From: SZUA-265 sp966249405
GTDB taxonomy: Bacteria; Myxococcota_A; Polyangia; Polyangiales; Polyangiaceae
Assembly: GCA_966249405.1 (NCBI GenBank)
Contig: CBINDO010000004.1
Coordinates: forward strand, 12,537 to 76,536
Direction of reading: 5' to 3'
DNA: 64,000 nt
Below, piece after piece: positions 45,001 through 53,541 of the stretch. Both the position numbers and the translations under genes were made by a program. Every line of letters starts with the position of its first letter. Within the stretch, counting starts at the first letter, position 1. The notes under the pieces are model-generated. The model worked only from the letters and a program-made list of their open reading frames with translations. It made no database searches and was not told the origin of the DNA.

Positions 45001-45344
45001 CGGTAGCAGAGCCGGCCGTCCTGCTTTCGGACTTGCTCGCGGTGTTCGAGCACGGCTGCCGTAGCGCGATCCCGCTGTTTCCAGACCTCGCTCACGATTT
45101 CACGGCCTCCAAGGATCAGCAACTCAACAACACGTTGATCCGGGGCTGGGAAGAGCTCCTGGGTCGCGATGCAACGGTCGCGCGCGTGTTCGGGAGGGAC
45201 TCCAGGCTGCGGCTCGACGAGCCGATGCTCGCGACGCGGGACCCCGACTACCCGACGTTCCGAGACTTGTCTCGCCGCGTATTCGGTCCTCTGCTTTCAC
45301 ACCTTTCGAACTTGGGCGCGAGTGTCGACGATGAAGCCGTTTGA
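42048..45344 (+). CDS. recC: Exodeoxyribonuclease V subunit gamma (RecC)
   Basis: RecC is the structural, Chi-recognising subunit of RecBCD, which resects double-strand ends for RecA. The 1098-residue chain has the RecC N-terminal pattern (LHVHRSNRVERLVDALFDEV, VVQGQGMATWLNMELSRRAGVWANTEYLYPKHFIERIF) and a degenerate SF1 helicase fold with the characteristic IPMRSIPFEVICVMGMNDGAFPRDAHRTDFNLL. It starts at GTG with a weak TAGGG upstream. Its end overlaps the recB start by 14 bp, showing translational coupling. Confidence 0.95.
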   Translation: MTVEQLHVHRSNRVERLVDALFDEVNKPLSSPFRKELLVVQGQGMATWLNMELSRRAGVWANTEYLYPKHFIERIFDAVTSPAAGPKVTTEQYSPESLTWTVAARLTAHLDDPAFESLRNYVGVPVDEERLFSLSAKIAETFDEYLTFRPELVRLWGKGEAMFAEPQLDLFQQSPSADPAIWQRRLWRDIESVLGPQHTAALEKKYLASLSRRKHAQGLPERVSVFGLSTLPPMYIRALAALGKLIPVHLYLQSPTREYFGDVLIDRKQRDDNQDGNRLVRSLGTLAAEFNQVITESCEAQGVAEVDHHHYEAAEPASLLHHVQRDLLEFTERVDPGLRADGSIVVHSCHSPIREVEVLHDQILHLVHTEGYRPQDILVLLPDVEAYAPLLDAVFRRDDDRFLPYRIADRQADAESAVVKAFLRILDLVSERVTSAQVMDVLSLPPVRRQFGLEAADLPTITEWLVQSHVTWGIDEAHRNREVGDVAGNTTWQAGLDRLLLGYAVDTLGEQLVAGIFPYEHIEGKSALLLGNFRRFASVLFKHVEALAEPRPPAAWQSSLAAVIDELLSISKEEYWQKQWLVEALDSLATLSERAGYVDSVGVPVVRRLLYQRLERQGAARGFLAGGITMSALIPMRSIPFEVICVMGMNDGAFPRDAHRTDFNLLEHGDDKRRYGDPNRRLEDRYLFLEALASARSKFMVTYVGQSVRDNSVRSPSVVVMELLEAVRACSASPNLAEGLLVRHPLQPFSPRYFDNGSAHLFSYAREFVPNFDDPVSKDRDFLTAPLVAAETAEVLPLSELLFFFRAPTRYLLERRLKVRFQEQLVTLEEHDSTELDPLEAYQVGAPLLDQLRRGIPADASMEIARARGALPAGQLGKYEFHQLEYTALSLAEIASTLVGSGSPSQVPISVTCGGRHVEGTVTDVFSNQRVHIQFARVTGRGVLRTWIEHLLLAVERAEFRADGVSWLVGREGQGDKPVVLRYAPVAEPAVLLSDLLAVFEHGCRSAIPLFPDLAHDFTASKDQQLNNTLIRGWEELLGRDATVARVFGRDSRLRLDEPMLATRDPDYPTFRDLSRRVFGPLLSHLSNLGASVDDEAV

Positions 45345-48300
45345 AGCCTTGAGTGTCCCTTTGGAGGGGGTCAGCCTGGTCGAGGCCAGCGCGGGCACTG
45401 GCAAGACGTACGCCATCAGCACGCTCGTGGTGCGACTGTTACTCGAACGTGGCCTGCAGATTGGGCAAATCCTGGTCGTGACCTTCACGGAGGCAGCGAC
45501 CGCCGAGCTCCGCGATCGCGTGCGCCGGCGCTTGCAAGAGGCCGTCACCGTCTGCGACGTGCTGTCGAACGACGAAGACCCTTCGAACTGCGATCCCACG
45601 CTACTCTCGCTCGTATCGAAGCAAAGCCACGTCGCCTTGGCGCGGAACAATCTCGCTGCCGCGCTGCTGCAATTCGACAGCGCACCGATCTTCACGATCC
45701 ACGGTTTCTGTCAACGCGTGTTGCGCGAGAACGCGTTCGCGACGCGCGTCCCATTCGAAGCGGAGCTGCTGCAAGACATTCGTCCCTTGGTCGAGGAAGC
45801 GCTCACCGATTACTGGCTGTCGACGTTCGGCCGCGCGCCCCTCCCGCTGATCGCCGAGTTCGACAAAGGGTCCAAAAACCGAGGCCGGTTTACTCCGGAG
45901 ACGCGGGATCTCGAGAACCTCTCGAACCTGGTGGCGCAAGCTTCGCACCTGCACGTAATTCCCGAAGCGGTGGGCGGCGCGGCTGAGATCGCCGAACGCC
46001 GCGTGCGAGAGTTGTTCGAGGAGGCGCGCCGTCACTTCGACGCGCCTGTATTGAACACTCTGCTCAAGCCCATCTATCCCCGAGACGACCACCGCGCCGG
46101 CCGTGAAGCGGCCATGACCGCGTACTTCAAGAAACCCTTCGGCGCAGAACCGCTGCCCGACAAGTGCAAGTACTTCGATCCCAGCGAATGGAAGCTGAAG
46201 AAAGGTCTGGTACCTCCGGCTCACCCATTCTTCGACGCCGTACATCGCTTGCGTCAAGCCTGTGCGGAGCTGCAAGCTCGAGTCGACGAACACGCACTTC
46301 GTGTCAAACAAGAGCTCGTCCGCTACTTGCAACGCGAGGTTGCGCGGCGCAAGAGCCGACGTGGCGTACTGTCTTTCGACGACTTGCTCCAGAACGTAGC
46401 CGCAGCGCTGCGCGGCGCGACGGGACCGCGCCTGGCGAACACCATCCGCGGCAAGTATCACGCGGCCTTGATCGACGAATTCCAGGACACCGATCCGACA
46501 CAGTATCGCATCTTTGCGACGTTGTTCCTACGCTCTGGCTATTCGAGCGATACCGCGCTCTTTTTGATCGGCGACCCCAAACAGGCCATCTATTCCTTCC
46601 GCGGGGCGGACGTGTTCGCCTATCTCGAAGCGGCCCACGCAGTCGCCGTTGAGCGTCGTTTCACGATGGGTACGAACTATCGTTCCGACGAGCAGCTGGT
46701 AGCTGCGGTAAACGCTCTGTTCCGCCGTCACCCGCGACCGTTCTTGTACGAATCGATGGACTACCCCAACGTTGCCGCGAACCAACGAGGCACGTCCAAG
46801 TTACAGCCCCAAGAGGTCGCGCTCGACGTCCGCTTCATCAGGCGACCACCCAACGTCATGGCCGCGTACTCGCGGCTCGACCTCGAGAAGTTGCTCCCCG
46901 AACGTGTCGCCGACCACATCGTGGCACTCTTGAAGTCGCGCACGACTCTAGACGGCAAGCCGGTGCGCCCCAACGCGATCGCGATTCTGACGCGCACCAA
47001 CCGCGAAGCGTTCGACTGTCAGCGGGCACTTGCAAACCGTGGCGTGCCCAGTGTCGTGCAGGGTGATCGAAGCGTGTTCGAACAACCCGAGGCTCAAGAA
47101 CTCCAGCTGATCCTGGCCGCGGTGGCAGATCCTTCCAACGCGAGTACGATCCGCACCGCGCTCGCGACGGAGCTGATGGGCATGACCGCCGAAGCGCTGG
47201 TGGCGCTGGAGACCGACGAGGATGCCTGGGACGATTGGGTCGAGCGGTTCCGCGAGTACCACTCGCGATGGCGCGAGGAGGGGTTCGTCCAGATGTTCCG
47301 GCAACTGCTGCTCGAGTGCGGCATCACGCAGCGACTGCTCACGTCGAACAATGGTGAGCGGCGGATGACGAACGTGTTGCACCTCTCCGAGCTCCTGCAC
47401 ACTCAGGCTCAAGCCGAACACCTCGGCCCCAGCGGCTTGTTGCAGTACCTGGCCGAGCAGCGACAGCGCCAGATGACGCCAACCGAGAGCGAACAGGTGC
47501 GGCTCGAGAGCGACGAAGACGCCGTCGTCTTGACGACCATTCACAAGAGCAAAGGTCTCGAATATCCGATCGTGTTCTGCCCATTCCTGGGCGGCGCCTA
47601 TTCGTTCTCTACCCCCAAGCATTGGGTTAGCTTCCATGACGAAGAAACGCGAGACCACGTGCTCGACCTGGGAAGTGACGAGTTCGAGCACCACGTTCAA
47701 TTGCGCTCGAAAGAAGATCTCTCCGAGGCCTTGCGGTTGCTGTACGTCGCGCTGACCCGGGCTCGTCATCGGTGTGTCGTCTATTGGGGGGCCATGGGTG
47801 ACTTTCACAAGTCGGCAATGGCAGAACTCCTCTACGGACCGGAAGCGGACAGCGCCACGCTCAAGAAGGCCGATGACGAGGCTTTGGCTGCCCCACTTGC
47901 GGAGCTTGCCGATCGCCAAGCCGGCGTGCAGCTCACGTTCGAGCCTGCACTCTTGGAACGCTCCAACACCGCACCACCCACCGAATCTTTCGCGTTCGCG
48001 CGTCCGTCGAGCTCTTCGCTGACGGCGCGCGCGGTGAGCGACAGGGTGGCCCACTGGTCACGAACGGCAAGCTTCACCGAGCTGACCAAGTTGGCGTCGC
48101 ACGTTCACTCGAGCGTGCCCGCGACCGACCACGACGAGCTCGTCGCCGAGACGGAGCCAGAGGAGGAGCTCGCCGTCGCGGCTGAGCGGGTCACGTTGGC
48201 GGGCTTTCCCGGCGGCGCCACGACTGGTAACTTCTTTCACGCCCTACTCGAGGACATGGACTTTTGCGCTCCCGTGTCCGAGGCGGAGGTCGAAGCCAAG

Positions 48301-48966
48301 CTGCTTGCTCATGGCATGCCCACCGAGCTCGTCGAGCAAGCGGTGGCCGGACTGCGAGCGGCCTTGGAGACGCCGTTCCACGATTCGCTGAGTCTGTCTC
48401 GCATAACGACGGATCACCGGCTGAACGAGCTAGAGTTCATGCTGCCAGTGACTGGCCTGTTGGGCAGCCGCGAGCTCTCGGATGCGTTCGCGCACGTTCC
48501 GAGCGAGCGTGTTCCAGCGACCTATGCCGACGCCGTGGCGAGTCTGTCGTTCGTGACGTTGCAAGGCTTTTTGAAGGGGTTCGTGGACCTGGTGTTCGAA
48601 CACCAAGGTCGCTGGTTTCTCGTCGATTACAAGACCAACGACTTGGGTGACCTCTACACGGACTACGATCGCCTGTCCGTCGACGCGTGCATGCAGAGCA
48701 GCCACTACGTCCTGCAGTACCATCTCTACACGTTGGCCCTCGATAGGTACCTGTCGCTGCGCCTACCGGGCTACGACTACGACCGCGATTTCGGAGGCGT
48801 TTATTACCTGTTCCTGCGCGGCATGAGCCCGAACTACGGCGCCACGAGCGGTGTCTTCTTCGAGAAGCCACCCAAGAGACGACTCGAACGCTTGGCCCGC
48901 GCGTTCGAGGGCAGCATGAGTACGTCCAGTCGCCGCGAGCCTGCGGCTCCGTATGGAGGTGAGTGA
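45331..48966 (+). CDS. recB: Exodeoxyribonuclease V subunit beta (RecB helicase-nuclease)
   Basis: RecB is the 3'-5' helicase and the only nuclease of RecBCD. Over 1211 residues it has motif I EASAGTGKTYAIS, motif II LIDEFQDTDPTQY, motif III GDPKQAIYSFRGAD, motif V TTIHKSKGLEYPIVF and motif VI RLLYVALTRARHR. The C-terminal nuclease is intact: GFLKGFVDLVFEHQGRWFLVDYKTND, then SHYVLQYHLYTLAL. The start is fixed by homology at the ATG at 45331, inside recC. Its TGA overlaps the recD ATG by one base. Confidence 0.96.
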   Translation: MKPFEALSVPLEGVSLVEASAGTGKTYAISTLVVRLLLERGLQIGQILVVTFTEAATAELRDRVRRRLQEAVTVCDVLSNDEDPSNCDPTLLSLVSKQSHVALARNNLAAALLQFDSAPIFTIHGFCQRVLRENAFATRVPFEAELLQDIRPLVEEALTDYWLSTFGRAPLPLIAEFDKGSKNRGRFTPETRDLENLSNLVAQASHLHVIPEAVGGAAEIAERRVRELFEEARRHFDAPVLNTLLKPIYPRDDHRAGREAAMTAYFKKPFGAEPLPDKCKYFDPSEWKLKKGLVPPAHPFFDAVHRLRQACAELQARVDEHALRVKQELVRYLQREVARRKSRRGVLSFDDLLQNVAAALRGATGPRLANTIRGKYHAALIDEFQDTDPTQYRIFATLFLRSGYSSDTALFLIGDPKQAIYSFRGADVFAYLEAAHAVAVERRFTMGTNYRSDEQLVAAVNALFRRHPRPFLYESMDYPNVAANQRGTSKLQPQEVALDVRFIRRPPNVMAAYSRLDLEKLLPERVADHIVALLKSRTTLDGKPVRPNAIAILTRTNREAFDCQRALANRGVPSVVQGDRSVFEQPEAQELQLILAAVADPSNASTIRTALATELMGMTAEALVALETDEDAWDDWVERFREYHSRWREEGFVQMFRQLLLECGITQRLLTSNNGERRMTNVLHLSELLHTQAQAEHLGPSGLLQYLAEQRQRQMTPTESEQVRLESDEDAVVLTTIHKSKGLEYPIVFCPFLGGAYSFSTPKHWVSFHDEETRDHVLDLGSDEFEHHVQLRSKEDLSEALRLLYVALTRARHRCVVYWGAMGDFHKSAMAELLYGPEADSATLKKADDEALAAPLAELADRQAGVQLTFEPALLERSNTAPPTESFAFARPSSSSLTARAVSDRVAHWSRTASFTELTKLASHVHSSVPATDHDELVAETEPEEELAVAAERVTLAGFPGGATTGNFFHALLEDMDFCAPVSEAEVEAKLLAHGMPTELVEQAVAGLRAALETPFHDSLSLSRITTDHRLNELEFMLPVTGLLGSRELSDAFAHVPSERVPATYADAVASLSFVTLQGFLKGFVDLVFEHQGRWFLVDYKTNDLGDLYTDYDRLSVDACMQSSHYVLQYHLYTLALDRYLSLRLPGYDYDRDFGGVYYLFLRGMSPNYGATSGVFFEKPPKRRLERLARAFEGSMSTSSRREPAAPYGGE

Positions 48967-50813
48967 TGACTTCGGCGCTCCCCAACCGCTTGTCACCGGA
49001 CAACCTGGACGCATGGCTTACGGCGGGCGCACTCTCGCCGCTGGACGTCGAGTTCGCGCGCCTCCTCCAACGCTTGGACCCCTGCGGTAGCCCGCTCGTG
49101 ACCGTGACGGCGGCGCTCGTCAGTCGCGCGACCCAGGCCGGACACGTGTGTCTCGACCTCGAGCGCCCGGCTTCGATGCGACTGTTGGATCAACACGGCG
49201 GAGAAGTGCCCCTCGAGCTGCCGGCACGTAGGACCTGGCAGCAAGCGCTCGAGCACAGTCCCCTCGTTGGCAACGGCGAACATCCGTCGCCGCTCGTGTT
49301 GTCGGGCGCTAGAGTCTACCTTCACCGCTACTACGCGTACGAGCGAAGGCTCGAGGCCAATCTCACCCAACGGTTGATGTCCAACCGCGCCGAACTCGAC
49401 CCGCAAACGCCCGCCATGCTCGGGCACTTGTTCCCCGAGAGCGGTCCAGGGGACCTGCAACGCCGGGCGGCGCTTTTGGCTTGCCTGCACCGCTTCAGCG
49501 TGATCTCCGGTGGCCCTGGAACGGGCAAAACGACGACCGTCGCCAAGGTGCTCGCGCTCCTGGCGTCGCAGTTCGAGGCCCGAGAGGAACCGCTGCGCCT
49601 GCAGCTGCTTGCCCCGACGGGCAAAGCAGCCACGCGGCTGGCCGAGTCGTTGAACCAGGGGATGAGCAAACTCGGGCTCTCCGATGCTCGGCGTGCCGCG
49701 CTGTCGGTAACTCCTTCGACGATTCACCGCGCCCTCGGCTACCAACCGAGGACGCCCACTCGTTTCCGACACGACGTTCAGAACCCGTTGCCGGCAAACG
49801 TGGTCATCGTAGACGAGGCGGCGATGGTGGACCTATCCCTGATGACGAAGTTGTGCGAAGCCGTCCCGACCAGGTCGCACCTCATCTTGCTGGGGGACCG
49901 TGACCAACTGGCGAGCGTGGAAGCCGGTGCCGTGTTTGGAGATTTGTTCAACGCGAGCACGAGCGTGGCGTATTCCGCTCATCTCTCACGGCAAATCTTC
50001 GAAATCGTGGGGGAGTCCGTCGAGAGCCGGGAAGCCAGCCCGCCCATCGCCGACTGTACGCTCCACTTGGAGAAGAGCTATCGCTACGCCGAACGGGGCG
50101 GCATCGCCGCGCTCGCGAAGTCGATCCGCGCCGGTGATGTCAAAGCGGCACTTGCCGCCGCGAGTTCGCCCGATATCCGTTGGATCGAACTGCCAGACGA
50201 CAGCCACCTCGACGCCACGACCGAAGCGACGTTGCGGAGCTGCATCAACGATGGTTTCGCGACGCTGCGCGAGGCGCAAACGCCGGAAGAGCGGTTGGAC
50301 GCGCTCGGGACGTTCCGTTTGCTCACGCCGCACCGACGTGGGGCGCTCGGCGTAGACGGGCTCAATGCACTCGCCGAGAACCTCGGACTAGGGGCTAGGC
50401 CCCGTGATGGCGCGTATGCGGGTCAGCCGATCTTGATCAACGAAAACGACTACCAATCCGAGCTCTACAACGGCGACGTCGGGGTCATCGACCACGGCAA
50501 GAGCGGCAAGCTGGCGGCGTTCTTCCCCGGGGAAACGCGCCTGCGCCAGCTGAGCCTCGCCCGCCTGCCCGCCTACAGCACGGTCTACGCGATGACGATC
50601 CACAAGAGCCAGGGGTCGGAATTCGACCGCGTGGTCGTCGTGTTACCCCATCACAGCTCACCACTGCTCAGCCGTGAGCTGCTCTACACCGCAGTAACGC
50701 GCGCCAAGACACACGTCACCTTGGTCTCGAGCCGCAGCAGTCTACGCGCAGCGATTGAACGGCGGGTCGAGCGTTGCTCGGGGCTCCGCGAGGCACTATG
50801 GGGTAACCCATGA
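48966..50813 (+). CDS. recD: Exodeoxyribonuclease V subunit alpha (RecD helicase)
   Basis: RecD is the fast 5'-3' helicase of RecBCD. The 615-residue chain has an N-terminal RecB-contacting region, then Walker A SVISGGPGTGKTTTVAKV, the DEAA box VVIVDEAAMVDLSLM, motif III LLGDRDQLASVEAGAVFGD, and the C-terminal motifs TIHKSQGSEFDRVVVVLP and LLYTAVTRAK. GGAGGT lies just upstream of its ATG and the gene overlaps the recB stop. It closes the operon and converges with the next gene, leaving only 2 bp. Confidence 0.96.
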   Translation: MTSALPNRLSPDNLDAWLTAGALSPLDVEFARLLQRLDPCGSPLVTVTAALVSRATQAGHVCLDLERPASMRLLDQHGGEVPLELPARRTWQQALEHSPLVGNGEHPSPLVLSGARVYLHRYYAYERRLEANLTQRLMSNRAELDPQTPAMLGHLFPESGPGDLQRRAALLACLHRFSVISGGPGTGKTTTVAKVLALLASQFEAREEPLRLQLLAPTGKAATRLAESLNQGMSKLGLSDARRAALSVTPSTIHRALGYQPRTPTRFRHDVQNPLPANVVIVDEAAMVDLSLMTKLCEAVPTRSHLILLGDRDQLASVEAGAVFGDLFNASTSVAYSAHLSRQIFEIVGESVESREASPPIADCTLHLEKSYRYAERGGIAALAKSIRAGDVKAALAAASSPDIRWIELPDDSHLDATTEATLRSCINDGFATLREAQTPEERLDALGTFRLLTPHRRGALGVDGLNALAENLGLGARPRDGAYAGQPILINENDYQSELYNGDVGVIDHGKSGKLAAFFPGETRLRQLSLARLPAYSTVYAMTIHKSQGSEFDRVVVVLPHHSSPLLSRELLYTAVTRAKTHVTLVSSRSSLRAAIERRVERCSGLREALWGNP

Positions 50814-50815
50814 TC

Positions 50816-51856
50816 TCACCGGCAAGCCACGAGCAGCTGGCCGCCGAAGCTGTCTTCCAGGCTCATGTGAACCCGCGGCTTCTTCAGCCACGCATGGTCG
50901 GAGAGGTTGAAGGCCTCGAGGTACTTGGTGCGCACGTGAGCGTTGTCCGGCACGTTGTTCAAACTGCCGCTCAGCGCGTTACATACTTCGCTCGACGCAG
51001 CGACCGAGTCTTCGGATGGCGCGCGGGAGCGGACTTGTGAGTTGAGTTCGCCCTCCGGCACCATGAGCAGCGTGCCTCCGAGGAAGACGGTGGCTTGCAG
51101 GTCCATGAGGATCGCGCCGACCAAACGATCGTTATCGTCGATCAGCTGGGAGATGAAGAACTTGCCGCCCATCGTGACGTCTACTGGGTTTGGCGCTTCG
51201 CGGGCGGTGACGTCACTGCCGATCAACTGCTCGATACACCGGATGAAGTCTTGTGGCCGCGGCAGTCGCAGTTTGGGTAGCTCGGCCGTTTCGGGGTCGG
51301 GTGCCTCTTCCTGGACGGGGGCCACCTGCTCGACCGGGCGCTCGAGCGCTGGGGCAGCCACCGGAGCTTGGATGATCACGGGCTCACGCGCCTTGAGCTC
51401 CTCGATCGCTGCGGCCAACTGCTTGAGCTGCCCCTCGACCTCGTCGAGGCGGTTGGTCAACTTGACGTTGGCGTGGCGCAGCCGGACACATTCCGCGCGA
51501 ACTTCGAGCAGCTGCACGTGTTGGGAGCGCTGGGCTGCGGCGCGGTGTTGGCGCTTGAGTTCGTCGATGTACGATGGCGCCAACACCGACTGAACCCACT
51601 CGCCGTTGACGACCTCGTAGCTCCTCGAATCGTGAACGGCGTCGGAGAGCAGTTCCGCGGCCCCGTGAGCCAGAGCGGAGAACTGAGCGGTGCGGCGCAG
51701 GTAGCCCAAGATGACATCGGGCCCCTCCAGACGTTGGGTGTGCGGGCGATAAACGTTACGCTCCACGGCCACCTGCCGAACGACCTCGAGCGCCCAGCGG
51801 CCGTCGCGCACGACCAGGCGCTTCGGGATCCCGCCGCTCAACAAATCACCACGCAT
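50816..51856 (-). CDS. Coiled-coil protein with degenerate CheX/CheC-like domain
   Basis: A 346-residue soluble protein. The first 90 residues are globular (a possible N-terminal sensor or DUF4388-like domain, uncertain), residues 100-160 form a coiled coil (VKLTNRLDEVEGQLKQLAAAIEELKA), and a Pro/Glu linker leads to a C-terminal domain of about 145 residues that looks CheX/CheC-like: VGAILMDLQATVFLGG and SEVCNALSGSLNN. CheC-type phosphatases need a [DS]-x3-E-x2-N...P motif. Here E-x2-N is kept, but the residue four before Glu is Ala and the distal Pro is absent, so phosphatase activity is doubtful. It follows the CheX gene after 195 bp on the same strand. Confidence 0.65.
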   Translation of the reverse strand: MRGDLLSGGIPKRLVVRDGRWALEVVRQVAVERNVYRPHTQRLEGPDVILGYLRRTAQFSALAHGAAELLSDAVHDSRSYEVVNGEWVQSVLAPSYIDELKRQHRAAAQRSQHVQLLEVRAECVRLRHANVKLTNRLDEVEGQLKQLAAAIEELKAREPVIIQAPVAAPALERPVEQVAPVQEEAPDPETAELPKLRLPRPQDFIRCIEQLIGSDVTAREAPNPVDVTMGGKFFISQLIDDNDRLVGAILMDLQATVFLGGTLLMVPEGELNSQVRSRAPSEDSVAASSEVCNALSGSLNNVPDNAHVRTKYLEAFNLSDHAWLKKPRVHMSLEDSFGGQLLVACR

Positions 51857-52051
51857 ACGACTTTGTGGACGGCTCGCTCGGCCGACCCTGAATCAAAAAG
51901 TACCCGCCCCACCAAAAAGCGAAGGCGAGCCACGCCCAGCTCGCCTCTTTCCTCCGGGAGCCGCGCCGGCGCCTCTTGCAACAGCTGCTCGTGACAACCG
52001 CCAGCGCGCCCGGCAGGCTCGGTGTGGGGGGCCAATCGCCTCAGCGGTACA

Positions 52052-52549
52052 CTACGCTCGCACGCTCGCACGCCCGGTGTGTTTCGCGGTCTTGACGATC
52101 ACCACGCACACGTCGGTGGCATCGAACCTCATCTGCGACACCATCACTTGCGAGCTCGCACCGCCCTCGATGTGGCCGTGGATGAAGATCGGTAAACCAA
52201 TTTGCACCGGCGCACCTCTGGCCGACACTTTCGTCTTTACACCCCCAGCGATCATGTTGGCGATTTCGCCTACTGCGTCGTGGACGTCGTCTGGAGTCAC
52301 CTCCTCCTCGGGCTCCATGCCCAACAAGCCACGGCTCAAGGTCCTACAACCTTCCTCGTCACTGACGATGCCGACGTGCAGCGAGTATTCTCCCGACAGG
52401 ATTGGCACGTAGGCCCCACGGCTCTCGTCGGGTATCGCAGCGATTCGTTCGGGTGGTGTGCGATTGCCAAACGCCAACGTACCGTTGGCGATCTCGGACG
52501 CAACCTCCACTGCCGCTTGCTGCCAATCCGCAAGAGGCACGTCGCTCAT
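52052..52549 (-). CDS. cheX: CheX-family CheY-P phosphatase
   Basis: A 165-residue protein of the CheC/CheX/FliY group. The catalytic signature is complete: DAVGEIANMIAGG gives D-x3-E-x2-N, and a proline follows 22 residues after the Asn (VQIGLPIFIHG). CheX removes phosphate from CheY-P and ends the signal. Its ATG overlaps the stop of the upstream CheY gene (ATGA), so the two proteins are made together and are very likely partners. Confidence 0.88.
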   Translation of the reverse strand: MSDVPLADWQQAAVEVASEIANGTLAFGNRTPPERIAAIPDESRGAYVPILSGEYSLHVGIVSDEEGCRTLSRGLLGMEPEEEVTPDDVHDAVGEIANMIAGGVKTKVSARGAPVQIGLPIFIHGHIEGGASSQVMVSQMRFDATDVCVVIVKTAKHTGRASVRA

Positions 52550-52908
52550 TTGACCACCGGATCCAGTGCGGCCTTGAAGTCGTCCGCGGTGAACGGCTTG
52601 GCGATCAGGAACAAGGCGCCGGCGTCCGTTGCTCGGTTGCGCATCTCCTCGGTTCCTTCCGTGGTGACGAAACCAAGCTTCACTTTCGGGCCATTCGTCT
52701 TGATGTGCTCCGCAAGCTCGATGCCAGTCATGTTTGGCATGTTCCAGTCGGTCAGCACCAACCCGTATGCGGAGTTCTGGATCATCGTCAGCGCCTCTTT
52801 TCCGTCTTCGGCTTCCTCGACCTCGTGGTCGCCGAACCCCGCCTGACGCAAGGTACGCTTTACGATCATCCGCATCGCCCGACTGTCATCAACTACTAGG
52901 ATCTTCAT
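52546..52908 (-). CDS. cheY: CheY-like single-domain response regulator
   Basis: A 120-residue receiver domain with no output. All key residues are present: acidic pair DD in LVVDDSRAMR, phospho-Asp near residue 54 in VLTDWNMPN, the switch Thr in GFVTTEGT and Lys in LIAKPF. Length and motifs match chemotaxis CheY. The ATG at 52906-52908 has GAGGAG nine bases upstream; an upstream ATG to 52950 lacks this. No histidine kinase is adjacent. Confidence 0.92.
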   Translation of the reverse strand: MKILVVDDSRAMRMIVKRTLRQAGFGDHEVEEAEDGKEALTMIQNSAYGLVLTDWNMPNMTGIELAEHIKTNGPKVKLGFVTTEGTEEMRNRATDAGALFLIAKPFTADDFKAALDPVVK

Positions 52909-53042
52909 TTGGTCCAGCTCCTCTGACGTCAGCAGAACGGCAGTTTCCAAATATGCCTAAGATCGAGAGTCGACGTTTTCGCCCCGCTCGCCCTCGGTTG
53001 TATACCTGGGACCCGCGGGTGCACACATGCAGGCGGCGCTGC

Positions 53043-53531
53043 CTACTTGTCCGCCTCGGAGGACGCCTTGGTGGTCGGAGAAGCTGTCTCGACGCGCCCT
53101 TCCGCTTTGGGCAAAATGAAGCGACGCGCAAAGGCGAAGACGCCACGCTCGGTCTGCGCCATCTGCACCTCGGCCTCCTTCAACGCTGCCTCCCAGGCCA
53201 AGGAAAAGCCCGGGGTCGTCTCCAAGAGGCGGTGCACTGCGATGTCGTAGACTTGCAGCGAGCGCAGCTCGTGGCGACTCGGTTTCTGCTGCCAAGCCTT
53301 GACCGTGACCCGCAAGTTCTCGTTTTCTTGGCGAAGCTGCTCGAGTTGTCTGCGACGCTCGGAGTTCCCCTCTTGGGTTATCTCCATCTGGGTGTGCAAG
53401 TGGGCACGGAGCCGCGCTATCTCGCCGCGCAGCTCGCGTCGCCGCCACCAGCCCACGACGAACACCAACAGCGCAGCAAACAGGCCAATCGCGACTCCGT
53501 ACGCGCCAAAACGCAAGTGATCCATGGTCAT
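53043..53531 (-). CDS. Membrane-anchored coiled-coil protein
   Basis: A 162-residue protein with one N-terminal membrane helix (YGVAIGLFAALLVFVVGWW) and a long cytoplasmic coiled coil at about 35-85 (RGEIARLRAHLHTQMEI, RRRQLEQLRQENENLRV), then a helical region. I recognise no family. It lies 134 bp upstream of cheY and 10 bp downstream of the HAD gene, all on the reverse strand. It could be a scaffold placing CheY or CheX at the membrane, but that is inference only. Confidence 0.7.
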   Translation of the reverse strand: MTMDHLRFGAYGVAIGLFAALLVFVVGWWRRRELRGEIARLRAHLHTQMEITQEGNSERRRQLEQLRQENENLRVTVKAWQQKPSRHELRSLQVYDIAVHRLLETTPGFSLAWEAALKEAEVQMAQTERGVFAFARRFILPKAEGRVETASPTTKASSEADK

Positions 53532-53541
53532 GGGAACGTTC

